A stretch of 5,240 nt of DNA from DAOTVS01 sp034436375. Its GTDB lineage: Bacteria; Chloroflexota; Anaerolineae; SpSt-313. Under the pieces are notes generated by a model that saw only the letters and a list, made by a program, of their open reading frames with translations, was not told where the DNA came from and made no database searches. Of the stretch, positions 1 to 5,240 are shown piece by piece. Each line of letters begins with the position of its first letter. Position 1 is the stretch's first letter. The DNA lies in the NCBI GenBank assembly GCA_034436375.1, contig DAOTVS010000219.1:1-5240 (forward strand), in the 5' to 3' direction. Made by a program: the position numbers and the translations under genes.

Positions 1-1
1 G

Positions 2-1207
2 GCTTCCGCCAACGACAACGCCTCGGGCGCGGCGGCATTGCTCGAGCTGGCGCATACCCTGCGCACACTGATCGATGCCGGCCGCCTGGCTCTCCCGCAG
101 CGCAGCATTCGCCTGCTCTGGGTGCCCGAAATGACGGGCACGGTGGCCTACCTGGCCACTCATGAGGAAGAGATCGGCCGCATGGTGGCCGGGCTGAATC
201 TCGACATGATAGGCCAGAACCAGGCGCTCTGTGGCAGCGTCTTTGTTATAGAGCGGCCGCCCGAGGCGGCGGCGAGCTTTGCCGGTGACTTGATTGAGGC
301 CCTGCGCGATCGGATGCAGGAGGGCGCCGCCAACCCGGGGGGCTGGGCGCGCTATCCCCTCTACCGGCAGGCAGTCACGCCCTTTATGGGCGGCAGCGAC
401 CACATGATTCTTTCGGACCCGGCCGTAGGTGTGCCCACGCCCATGCTGATCCAGTGGCCCGACAAATTCTACCACACCTCCGCCGATACGCTCGACAAGG
501 TCGATGCTGGCATGCTCGCGGTCATCGGGGGCCTGGCAACGGCCTATGCCTACTTTGTGGCCGCGGCGGGAGAGCAGGAGGGGCGATGGCTGGCGGGTGA
601 GATAGTCGCGCGTGCCCAGGCAGCCCTGGCCCGCGTGGCCCAGGATGGCTACACGCGCGCCCTCGAGGCCGGCGGGCCGGCGGCGCTCAAGCAAGCCTGC
701 CGGCGCCTGGAGCAGGACCTGGCCTTCCGGGCTGGCCGGGCGCAGGCGGCACTGGAGACTCTGTTGCGGCTCTCGCCGGCATTGGGGCCCGCTGTGACTG
801 CCGGGCGCGGGGCCATCCGCAGGGCGCAGCAGCAGGCCTGGGCCGCCGTGCAACCGGAGCTCGACCGGCTGGCGCGAGCCCAGGGGGTTGCGGAGCTCGA
901 GCCTGTGGAGCCCTGGGGCGAGCTGGGCGAGCGCGTATGGCGGCGGCAGTTCCGGGGGCCGCTGACGGGGCGCACCCTGGAGGCTCGCGCCGGTGCGGCG
1001 GACCGGGTGGCGTTGCAGGAGTTGGCGCGCACGCACGCGCAGGTGTTCGATGCGTTGCTGCTCTACCTGACCTACTGGATGGATGGTCGGCGCAGCTTGA
1101 GGGAGATTGCGGACCTGGTGGAATGTGAGACTGGTCTGCGCGATGTGGGTCTGATGACGCAGTTGGTGGGTATTCTGGAGCGAGCGGGGCTGATACGTAA
1201 AGCGTAA
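2..1207 (+). CDS. M28-type zinc aminopeptidase-like protein with C-terminal winged-helix segment (5' partial)
   Basis: Probable zinc-dependent aminopeptidase; the gene enters from the left edge already open, so the N-terminus and first zinc-ligand His are missing. The first visible codons read ASANDNASGAAALLELA, the M28 metal-bridging Asp motif (Asp codon 14-16). Next come PEMTGT (Glu codon 128-130, active-site acidic position), GLNLDMIG (Asp 203-205) and FYHTSADTLDKVD (His 473-475), in the order expected for M28 metal ligands. The usual 'EE' pair is reduced to a single Glu after Pro, which from memory resembles the DUF4910/DUF2172 aminopeptidase-like branch. Codons from about 540 to 1080 encode an Ala/Arg-rich, mainly helical region. 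The end (DGRRSLREIADLVE...LVGILERAGLIRKA) looks like a winged helix, also reported in that branch. The visible part is 401 residues; these proteins usually run near 600. The last three residues and the stop come from the heptad repeat. Substrate unknown; no signal peptide can be judged. Confidence 0.85.
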   Translation, partial: ASANDNASGAAALLELAHTLRTLIDAGRLALPQRSIRLLWVPEMTGTVAYLATHEEEIGRMVAGLNLDMIGQNQALCGSVFVIERPPEAAASFAGDLIEALRDRMQEGAANPGGWARYPLYRQAVTPFMGGSDHMILSDPAVGVPTPMLIQWPDKFYHTSADTLDKVDAGMLAVIGGLATAYAYFVAAAGEQEGRWLAGEIVARAQAALARVAQDGYTRALEAGGPAALKQACRRLEQDLAFRAGRAQAALETLLRLSPALGPAVTAGRGAIRRAQQQAWAAVQPELDRLARAQGVAELEPVEPWGELGERVWRRQFRGPLTGRTLEARAGAADRVALQELARTHAQVFDALLLYLTYWMDGRRSLREIADLVECETGLRDVGLMTQLVGILERAGLIRKA

Positions 1208-1285
1208 AGCGTAAAACGTAAAGCGTAAAGCGTAAAGCGCAAAACGTAAAACGTAATACGTAAAGCGTAAAACGTAATGCGTAAG
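1195..1285 (+). repeat. Heptanucleotide tandem array, 13 units of RCGTAAA
   Basis: Thirteen uninterrupted 7-bp units read (A/G)CGTAAA. The only variants are single-base changes: GCGCAAA at 1237, ACGTAAT at 1251 and 1272, and GCGTAAG at 1279. The first unit begins inside the peptidase's last codons and the second contains its TAA stop (1205-1207). Because 7 is not a multiple of 3, TAA falls in all three plus-strand frames every 21 bp. The minus strand (TTTACGC repeated) has no stop in any frame and reads as FTLYALR, creating false minus-strand ORFs. It is an AT-rich island in GC-rich DNA. I associate such heptads with intergenic DNA of Anaerolineae genomes, from memory and without a search. 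Function unknown. Confidence 0.95.
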
Positions 1286-1386
1286 GTCGCCATGCCGGGA
1301 ATGCGTGCTTGCTCTGCATCGTTCCCGCCGGTTGGGAGATGGTGCGAAGCAACAAGAGCTTGCCATGAGGACCTTACGTTTTACGC
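1272..1386. repeat. Imperfect inverted repeat bracketing ~80 bp; heptads return in opposite orientation
   Basis: The last array units plus GTC (1272-1288) match the reverse complement of 1370-1386 at 14 of 17 positions, including an unbroken GTAAGGTC / GACCTTAC core. CATG is shared three bases further inside on each side (1291-1294 and 1364-1367). Within the loop, CGGGAA (1296-1301) pairs with TTCCCG (1322-1327), and TGC (1302-1304) with GCA (1316-1318). The segment could form a long branched hairpin in RNA or a cruciform in DNA. It lacks a T-tract, so it is not a standard intrinsic terminator, and it has no open gene. It could be a miniature mobile element or a transcript-end structure between the peptidase and TPR genes. 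Confidence 0.6.
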
Positions 1387-1403
1387 CTTATGTTTCATGC
1401 CCT

Positions 1404-1412
1404 AGGGGAGGG
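1404..1412 (+). promoter_or_regulatory. Shine-Dalgarno sequence for the TPR gene
   Basis: AGGGGAGGG lies about 10 nt before ATG 1423 and decides the start. The earlier in-frame ATG at 1390 sits at the edge of the inverted heptads and has no purine-rich site before it. Confidence 0.6.
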
Positions 1413-1419
1413 ACGGGAA

Positions 1420-1446
1420 TCGATGTACCCCATGTACATCGGGTAC
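1420..1446 (+). promoter_or_regulatory. Start-codon hairpins, two alternative pairings
   Basis: CGATGTAC (1421-1428) and GTACATCG (1434-1441) form a perfect 8-bp inverted repeat with a 5-nt loop, extendable by one U-G pair (1420/1442). The ATG at 1423-1425 is inside the stem. GTACCC (1425-1430) can instead pair with GGGTAC (1441-1446); the two structures share bases and exclude each other. The Shine-Dalgarno stays unpaired in both. This may be a translational control element or a DNA operator; chance inside codons for MYPMYIGY cannot be excluded. Confidence 0.4.
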
Positions 1447-2628
1447 CGGCGGCGTAAGCCAAAGCGCTGGCCGTGGGTGCTCCTGCTGGTGGTTCTGGCG
1501 GCTGCTGCCGCCGGCATCTGGTATGTCTACCGCTATCGGCCGGCCCTGCTGGCGCAGGCGCTCGCCCGGGTCCCGGCTGACAAGCTGCCTGCGGAGCTGC
1601 GCCCCCAGCCGACGGCGACCCCTACCGTCCATGTGCCAACGGCGGCGGAGTACCTGGCCGAGGGCGACCGCCTGTTCAACAACGGCAAGATGGGCGAGGC
1701 GCTGCAACAGTATCAAAAAGCGATTGCCTCGGACCCCATGAACGCTCAAGCGCATGCCGATGCGGCGCTGGCGATGGCGCTGCGGGCCGACTACAAAGGC
1801 GCGGTGCAGGAGGCCCAGCGCGCGGTAGAGATCGACGGCCAGACGGCCGACTACCAGGCGATCCTGGGCATGGCGCAGGACTGGAACGATCAGGCCGAAC
1901 AGGCTGTGCTGACCTGCCTGCGGGCCGTGGACATGGACCCCAAGTCGGTGATGGCACAGGCGTTCTTGGCCGAAGCCTATATGGATACGGACCGTCTTGA
2001 CCAGGGGAAGCAAGCGGCACAGCAGGCCATCGCCCTGGACCCGAACAATCTTTGGGCGCGGCGAGCAGCGGCCTATGTGTATGAAAAGCAGGGCGACTAT
2101 CAGAACGCGATCAACGAGTACCAGCGGGATCTCGATAACCATCCCCACATGGGCTTCCTGTGCATGGCTATTGGGCGCAACTATGCGGCCCTGGAAAAGT
2201 ACACCGAGGCCATTGCTGCGTACCAAAAGGCTGCCGATATTGACCCCACCGACGCGCAGGCCTATGATGCAATGGGTTGGGCTTATTATTCGCAGCAGGA
2301 CTATGAGCGCGCCTCGGTGTTGCTCAAAAAGGCTCTCGATGTCGACCCGAACTACACGGCGGCCTATGGCCGGTTGGGGGTGGTTTACTATGTTCAGCGC
2401 AATTACGAAGAAGCCATCAACTGGTTGACTCAGGCCATCGACAAGGGCACCCCGCGGGAGGAATACTATTATGAGCTGGGTTACTCGTATATCTTCCTGG
2501 GTGATTGTGACAAAGCGACAGCGCCTTTGAAAAAGGCTTTGGAAATAGACCCGAATTGTGATGTGGCCAAGCAAGGCCTGGCCCAGTGTGGAATAGCTGT
2601 TGAGGGCAATGAAACGAAAAAGCAATAA
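1423..2628 (+). CDS. Membrane-anchored protein with nine tandem TPRs
   Basis: Predicted protein-binding scaffold facing the outside of the cytoplasmic membrane. From ATG 1423 it has 401 residues: a short basic N-terminus (YRRRKPKRW), one transmembrane segment at about 18-37 (VLLLVVLAAAAAGIWYV), a Pro/Thr linker around 58-73 (RPQPTATPTV), then nine contiguous TPRs from about 74 to 380. Every unit is 34 residues except the eighth, which is 35. Units show the TPR pattern (small residue at 8, Tyr at 11, Ala at 20 and 27, Pro at 32), clearest in AQAYDAMGWAYYSQQDYERA and ALDVDPNY. Positive-inside topology puts the TPRs outside. A short tail (VEGNETKKQ) follows. The last 20 bp overlap the phosphoesterase gene, implying co-translation. 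No enzymatic motif is present and the partner is unknown. I see no convincing promoter just upstream. Starting at 1390 would add 11 residues without a ribosome site. Confidence 0.9.
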   Translation: MYPMYIGYRRRKPKRWPWVLLLVVLAAAAAGIWYVYRYRPALLAQALARVPADKLPAELRPQPTATPTVHVPTAAEYLAEGDRLFNNGKMGEALQQYQKAIASDPMNAQAHADAALAMALRADYKGAVQEAQRAVEIDGQTADYQAILGMAQDWNDQAEQAVLTCLRAVDMDPKSVMAQAFLAEAYMDTDRLDQGKQAAQQAIALDPNNLWARRAAAYVYEKQGDYQNAINEYQRDLDNHPHMGFLCMAIGRNYAALEKYTEAIAAYQKAADIDPTDAQAYDAMGWAYYSQQDYERASVLLKKALDVDPNYTAAYGRLGVVYYVQRNYEEAINWLTQAIDKGTPREEYYYELGYSYIFLGDCDKATAPLKKALEIDPNCDVAKQGLAQCGIAVEGNETKKQ

Positions 2629-3598
2629 AAAAGACTGGCGCTACATGGTTGGCATCGGCATGAGCCTGCTGATGGCGGGCTCGATGCTATGTGGAACGGT
2701 CATGATGTTGCGGCCTGCGGACCGCCCCGCGCCGCCGACTCCCGAGGTCACGCAGCCGGCGGCGACCCCGGCTCCGCCCGAGATAACGCAACCGACCGTT
2801 GCCCCGACGCCGACCGGACCGGCTCAACCGACCGCCACGCCGGCGCCGACCAGCACGGTGACAGCGGATGTGGCAGCCGGCAAAGACTCCTTCACCTTCG
2901 CCGTTTGCGGGGATACCCGCAACGGCGATGCTGTCTATGCCAGCATCTTGCAGCAGGTCATGAACGATGGTGCCCGCTTCCTCATCCACACCGGCGATAT
3001 CGTCCCTACTGGCCTGGAGTTCGAATGGAAGAGCTGGCAAAAGATCCAGCAGGCCCTGACCATCCCTTTCTACCCGGTGCCGGGGAACCACGACGCTCTG
3101 CTGGGCAATATGGGCCCCTACCTGAAATACAGCGGCGCCCCGGCGGCCCACTATTCCTTTGACATCGGCCGGGCCCATTTCAGCTTTGTCGATAGCCACA
3201 GCGGCTATCTCACCGCCGACGAGACGGCCTGGCTTGATGCCGACCTGGCCCGGACAGCCCAGCCGCTCAAGATCGTCGTGCTGCACTATCCGCCCTTTGA
3301 CCCCAACGGTGGGGAGCACGTGATGACCCGCGGCGCGGAAGAGTTTATGAGCCTGATGCAGGCGCGTGGGGTGCGCTATGTGTTCGCCGGGCACCTCCAT
3401 GCCTATGAGGCGGCTGAGCGCGACGGCGTGCAGTATGTGATCACCGGCGGCGGCGGCGCGCCCCTCAGCGCCCCCGAGGACCAGGGCGGCTACTATCACT
3501 ACCTGCTCGTGCACGTGCGGGGCGAAGAGTTATCCTACGAGGTGGTGAGAGTGCCTCAGCCCGGGGCGCAGATCGTCCCCCTGCGCGCCGCCGCCTGA
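2609..3598 (+). CDS. Membrane-anchored calcineurin-like metallophosphoesterase on a Pro/Thr stalk
   Basis: Predicted binuclear-metal phosphoesterase held outside the membrane; substrate unknown. From ATG 2609 it has 329 residues: a basic N-terminus (MKRKSNKK), a hydrophobic segment about 13-34 (signal anchor or uncleaved signal), and a Pro/Thr/Ala stalk to about residue 86 with TQPAATPAP-type repeats. The catalytic domain follows, about 94-318. Metallophosphoesterase motifs appear in order: GDTR (Asp102), GDIV (Asp130), GNHD (159-162), VLHYPPF (His226) and GHLHAYE (261-264). The first motif is D-x-R rather than the common D-x-H. SMLCG in the hydrophobic segment is a poor lipobox, so a lipoprotein is not supported. 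The gene overlaps the TPR gene by 20 bp; GAGG (2602-2605) is only 3 nt from the ATG, so initiation probably relies on coupling. A TTG at 2600 is possible but lacks a site. ATG 2645 would lose the basic N-terminus. No terminator is visible before the tRNA promoter. Confidence 0.9.
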   Translation: MKRKSNKKDWRYMVGIGMSLLMAGSMLCGTVMMLRPADRPAPPTPEVTQPAATPAPPEITQPTVAPTPTGPAQPTATPAPTSTVTADVAAGKDSFTFAVCGDTRNGDAVYASILQQVMNDGARFLIHTGDIVPTGLEFEWKSWQKIQQALTIPFYPVPGNHDALLGNMGPYLKYSGAPAAHYSFDIGRAHFSFVDSHSGYLTADETAWLDADLARTAQPLKIVVLHYPPFDPNGGEHVMTRGAEEFMSLMQARGVRYVFAGHLHAYEAAERDGVQYVITGGGGAPLSAPEDQGGYYHYLLVHVRGEELSYEVVRVPQPGAQIVPLRAAA

Positions 3599-3619
3599 CG
3601 GAATCGCCAAACGCCGGAT

Positions 3620-3648
3620 TTGCACGGAACGGCAGTTTCTGCTATAAT
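3620..3648 (+). promoter_or_regulatory. Sigma70-like promoter for tRNA-Val
   Basis: The -10 box is a perfect TATAAT (3643-3648), preceded by TGC, which makes it an extended -10. TTGCAC (3620-3625) lies 17 bp upstream as a moderate -35. The expected start near 3655 leaves a leader of only about five nucleotides before the tRNA. It begins 21 bp after the phosphoesterase stop, so the tRNA has its own transcription start. Confidence 0.85.
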
Positions 3649-3660
3649 ACCCGCCGTTGC

Positions 3661-3737
<77 letters not shown>

Positions 3738-3740
3738 CAA

Positions 3741-3778
3741 AGGCAACCCGGCGCGCTCCAGGTTGCCTCTTTTTGTTT
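3741..3778 (+). terminator. Intrinsic terminator after tRNA-Val
   Basis: AGGCAACC (3741-3748) pairs perfectly with GGTTGCCT (3761-3768) around a 12-nt loop, followed one base later by TTTTTGTTT (3770-3778). It starts 3 nt after the tRNA CCA, giving a compact single-tRNA transcription unit. Confidence 0.9.
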
Positions 3779-3961
3779 CTCCGTGTCGCCCTGCCCTTCC
3801 GAGTGCCCCAAGCATCCCCATCTCGCCCGCGCCAACGTCTTGGAGAGCATGTTCTGCAGGCCATGGATCAGAGCGAGTTGTCGCGCGCGGAGGGTCGCCC
3901 CTGGGGGCTCAAGCTTCTCGTTAGCCGGCCCGCCTTGCTCGAAATGCGCTCATTCTGAACT
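3779..3961. other. Intergenic stretch with no supported gene
   Basis: About 180 bp between the tRNA terminator and the next promoter. Short plus-strand reading frames exist, for example ATG 3863 to 3958 (31 codons), but none has a good ribosome site or a recognisable product. A short GC-rich palindrome-like stretch, GCCCCTGGGGGC, lies at 3897-3908. No copy of the tRNA 3' end is seen, so there is no sign of an attachment-site duplication inside the window. Confidence 0.6.
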
Positions 3962-3990
3962 TTGACTCCTCGGCCCTCAGAGCGTAGAAT
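3962..3990 (+). promoter_or_regulatory. Sigma70-like promoter for the small ORF and WYL regulator
   Basis: TTGACT (3962-3967) and TAGAAT (3985-3990) each match five of six consensus bases and are separated by exactly 17 bp. The expected start near 3997 gives a transcript with about 190 nt before the WYL gene, which contains the candidate small ORF at 4042. Confidence 0.7.
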
Positions 3991-4041
3991 ACATACCGCC
4001 TGGTGCCCCTCCGAACGCGTCATACGGCGAAAGGACTCCCG

Positions 4042-4188
4042 ATGGACGGCAACCCTCTCTACTACAGCAGTGAGCCCATCGTGCTGCGGCGCCGCATTCA
4101 TATGGCAGCGGCTGGCATCGGGCGCCCCGTTCTCTGCTCTGCGCTGCCGCCAAACAGGCCCTTTGCGCCAGACAGGCTGCGCCCATGA
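4042..4188 (+). CDS. Candidate small protein or leader peptide upstream of the WYL gene (48 aa)
   Basis: I do not recognise this ORF. It starts at ATG 4042 with GAAAGGA (4029-4035) six nucleotides before it, the best ribosome site in this region. It reads MDGNPLYYSSEPIVLRRR at first, then a Pro/Arg-rich tail ending PFAPDRLRP. Its TGA (4186-4188) overlaps the WYL start as ATGA. Because the WYL ATG has no Shine-Dalgarno of its own, translation of this ORF probably delivers ribosomes to it. Third positions of the first 17 codons are mostly G or C, as in the real genes here, and less so later. It could be a real small protein, a leader peptide that serves coupling only, or a chance frame. No hydrophobic segment or known motif is visible. 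Confidence 0.4.
   Translation: MDGNPLYYSSEPIVLRRRIHMAAAGIGRPVLCSALPPNRPFAPDRLRP
4085..4096. promoter_or_regulatory. 12-bp perfect palindrome in the WYL leader
   Basis: TGCGGCGCCGCA is a perfect dyad about 95 bp downstream of the -10 box and 90 bp before the WYL start. It could be a binding site for the dimeric regulator encoded just after it, but its very GC-rich content makes chance plausible. Confidence 0.2.
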
Positions 4189-5222
4189 AGAGCCGCCTGG
4201 CCCGGGGAATCCGCGATAGCCAATGGTCCGTGCTGTGCCGCTGCCTGGCGATCATCCGCCGCGTGCAGCGCGGCCCGGCCGATGGCGAGGATCTGCTCCG
4301 CGCCGTGCTGGAGCAAGAAGGCCCCAACGCCTATGGCGACGATGAGGGCGAAGCCCGACGCATCCGCCTGGAGAAGGACCTGGCGCGCATCCGCGACAAG
4401 CTGGGGGTCGAGATCTATGCCGACCGTCAGATTGGCGGCTATGTGATCCGCGACACCTGGCTGCCCCTGCTGGACCTGCCCGATGAGGACCTGGCCACCA
4501 TCGCCTGGCTGGAGCAGACCTTTGGCCACGACTCACCGCAGCACGACGAGGTCCACGCCCTGCTGGGCCGCCTCCGCCTCTACCTGCCCCCCAACCGGCG
4601 CGCCGAGATTGAGCGTCGCCGCAACACCCTGCTGGTGGACCTCGGCCAGCGCGACCAGGATGAAATCCCTGCAACCCTCTGGGACGCCCTGACCCGCGCC
4701 CTCAGCGAGCGCCGCCGGGTCGAGTTCCTCTACCAATCACCCCGCTACAGTGACGGTATCCCGCACCGCCACGTGGTCGACCCGTGGGAGCGCTATTTCG
4801 ACACCGTGCGCGGCCACTATTACCTGCACGGCTGGTGCCACTACAGCCTGGGGCCCCAGGGCCGTGAGGAGCAGGGCCACTATATCGACTATCGCCTCGG
4901 CCGCATGCGCGAGCTGCAGCTGCTGCCCGAAAAGCTCCCCCCGCAGCCCCCGCCTGCCCCCCACTATCGCGTGGAATACGAGCTGGCCCCCGAGCTCGCC
5001 CGCCTCGGCGTCAGCCGCCCGCGTGGCATCCGCATCCTGCAGGTCGAGCGCCACGAGGACGGCAGCGCCCGCGTGCTCGGCCAGGCCGAAAGCCTCTTCT
5101 GGGCCGCGCAGGCCCTGCTGCCCTATGGCGCCGGCTGCCGCGTCCTCGGCGGCCCGCAGCTGCGGCGGCAGATGCAGGAGATAGTGAGAAAGATGGCGGA
5201 AATCTATGCGGAGGACGAGTAG
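4185..5222 (+). CDS. WYL-domain transcriptional regulator
   Basis: Predicted DNA-binding regulator that senses a ligand, probably nucleic-acid-like or nucleotide, through a WYL domain. The 345 residues fit the family. An N-terminal winged helix-turn-helix lies at about 15-90 (LCRCLAIIRRVQRGP...RRIRLEKDLARIRDKLGV), then a linker helix region at 95-165. The WYL domain spans about 172-248, with HYYLHGWC at 211-218 where the Trp-Tyr-Leu motif normally sits (His-Tyr-Tyr-Leu here) and YRLGRMREL carrying the conserved Arg. A WCX-like C-terminal domain covers about 260-335 (YRVEYELAPELARLGV...RVLGG). No alternative start exists in frame; a TGA at 4071 closes the frame upstream. It has no own ribosome site and overlaps the small ORF by ATGA. 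WYL regulators are often found beside CRISPR-Cas and other phage-defence loci; the neighbour downstream is outside the window. It could be an activator or a repressor, possibly autoregulated. Confidence 0.9.
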   Translation: MKSRLARGIRDSQWSVLCRCLAIIRRVQRGPADGEDLLRAVLEQEGPNAYGDDEGEARRIRLEKDLARIRDKLGVEIYADRQIGGYVIRDTWLPLLDLPDEDLATIAWLEQTFGHDSPQHDEVHALLGRLRLYLPPNRRAEIERRRNTLLVDLGQRDQDEIPATLWDALTRALSERRRVEFLYQSPRYSDGIPHRHVVDPWERYFDTVRGHYYLHGWCHYSLGPQGREEQGHYIDYRLGRMRELQLLPEKLPPQPPPAPHYRVEYELAPELARLGVSRPRGIRILQVERHEDGSARVLGQAESLFWAAQALLPYGAGCRVLGGPQLRRQMQEIVRKMAEIYAEDE

Positions 5223-5224
5223 TA

Positions 5225-5240
5225 CCCACGGATGTGGGGG
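5225..5240. repeat. Hairpin at window edge, possible start of a type I-E-like CRISPR repeat (cut off)
   Basis: CCCAC (5225-5229) pairs with GTGGG (5234-5238) around a 4-nt loop GGAT, starting 2 bp after the WYL stop. Preceded by AGTA and followed by more G, it resembles type I-E CRISPR repeats: a short lead, a C-rich stem, a 4-nt loop, then a G-rich stem. Only one partial unit is visible, so it could equally be a terminator stem or chance. Confidence 0.25.

Noticed and set aside
38..40. TTG as the start of the peptidase
   Set aside because: The frame is open to the window edge, and the preceding codons encode the conserved NDNASG metal motif, so the gene is truncated by the window.
1195..1285. 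CRISPR array
   Set aside because: Units are 7 bp and directly adjacent, with no spacers.
687..1355. Minus-strand open frames running through the heptad array (also 1072-1293)
   Set aside because: They stay open because TTTACGC repeats contain no stop, and they translate to low-complexity FTLYALR repeats; the rest is antisense to the peptidase.
1332..1393. Promoter for the TPR gene (TTGGGA or TTGCCA with TTATGT)
   Set aside because: No pair of boxes has both acceptable sequence and 16-18 bp spacing.
2600..2602. TTG start for the phosphoesterase
   Set aside because: ATG 2609 in the same frame gives the expected basic N-terminus before the membrane segment, and no ribosome site favours TTG.
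1402..2625. A 407-codon minus-strand open frame antisense to the whole TPR gene
   Set aside because: It mirrors the TPR gene; the plus strand has nine periodic TPRs, an anchor and a ribosome site, while the minus product has no recognisable domain. Long antisense frames are common opposite GC-rich genes.
2684..2698. Lipoprotein signal in the phosphoesterase (SMLCG)
   Set aside because: Residues before Cys (S-M-L) do not fit the usual lipobox; a signal anchor fits better.
3773..3958. 61-codon frame after the tRNA terminator
   Set aside because: It begins inside the terminator T-tract, lacks a ribosome site and has no recognisable product.
3962..4219. 85-codon frame overlapping the WYL start
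   Set aside because: It starts at TTG within the promoter -35 box, so it could not be translated from that transcript; its sequence is Arg/Ser/Pro-rich frame shadow.

Overview
This 5.2-kb window is GC-rich bacterial DNA. I infer a member of the Chloroflexota (Anaerolineae-like) from the combination of Pro/Thr-rich 'PTATP' stalks on surface proteins, a heptanucleotide repeat array of a type I associate with that group, and a WYL-family regulator. This assignment comes from style, not from a marker gene. All genes read rightward.

Layout. (1) 2-1207: the 3' two thirds or so of an M28-type zinc aminopeptidase-like protein that ends in a winged-helix-like segment; its 5' end lies outside the window. 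(2) 1195-1390: a 13-unit, 7-bp tandem array (RCGTAAA) that supplies the peptidase stop codon, followed by about 80 bp of non-repeat DNA and then two heptads in inverted orientation. (3) 1423-2628 and 2609-3598: two overlapping genes, a membrane-anchored protein with nine tandem TPRs and a membrane-anchored metallophosphoesterase on a Pro/Thr-rich stalk. Both are predicted to act outside the cytoplasmic membrane and are probably co-translated. (4) 3620-3778: a self-contained tRNA-Val(CAC) unit with its own sigma70-like promoter, encoded CCA and intrinsic terminator. (5) 3779-3961: about 180 bp with no feature I can support. (6) 3962-5222: a strong sigma70-like promoter, a candidate 48-codon small ORF, and a WYL-domain transcriptional regulator whose start overlaps the small ORF stop as ATGA. 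(7) 5225-5240: a short hairpin at the window edge that looks like the start of a type I-E-like CRISPR repeat, though it is cut off and cannot be confirmed.

The parts most worth a second look are: the heptad array and its inverted partner; two mutually exclusive hairpins over the TPR gene's start codon; the TPR/phosphoesterase surface pair; and the promoter, small ORF and WYL regulator cassette, which may introduce a defence locus lying just beyond the right edge. No complete, named novel system can be demonstrated from this window alone.
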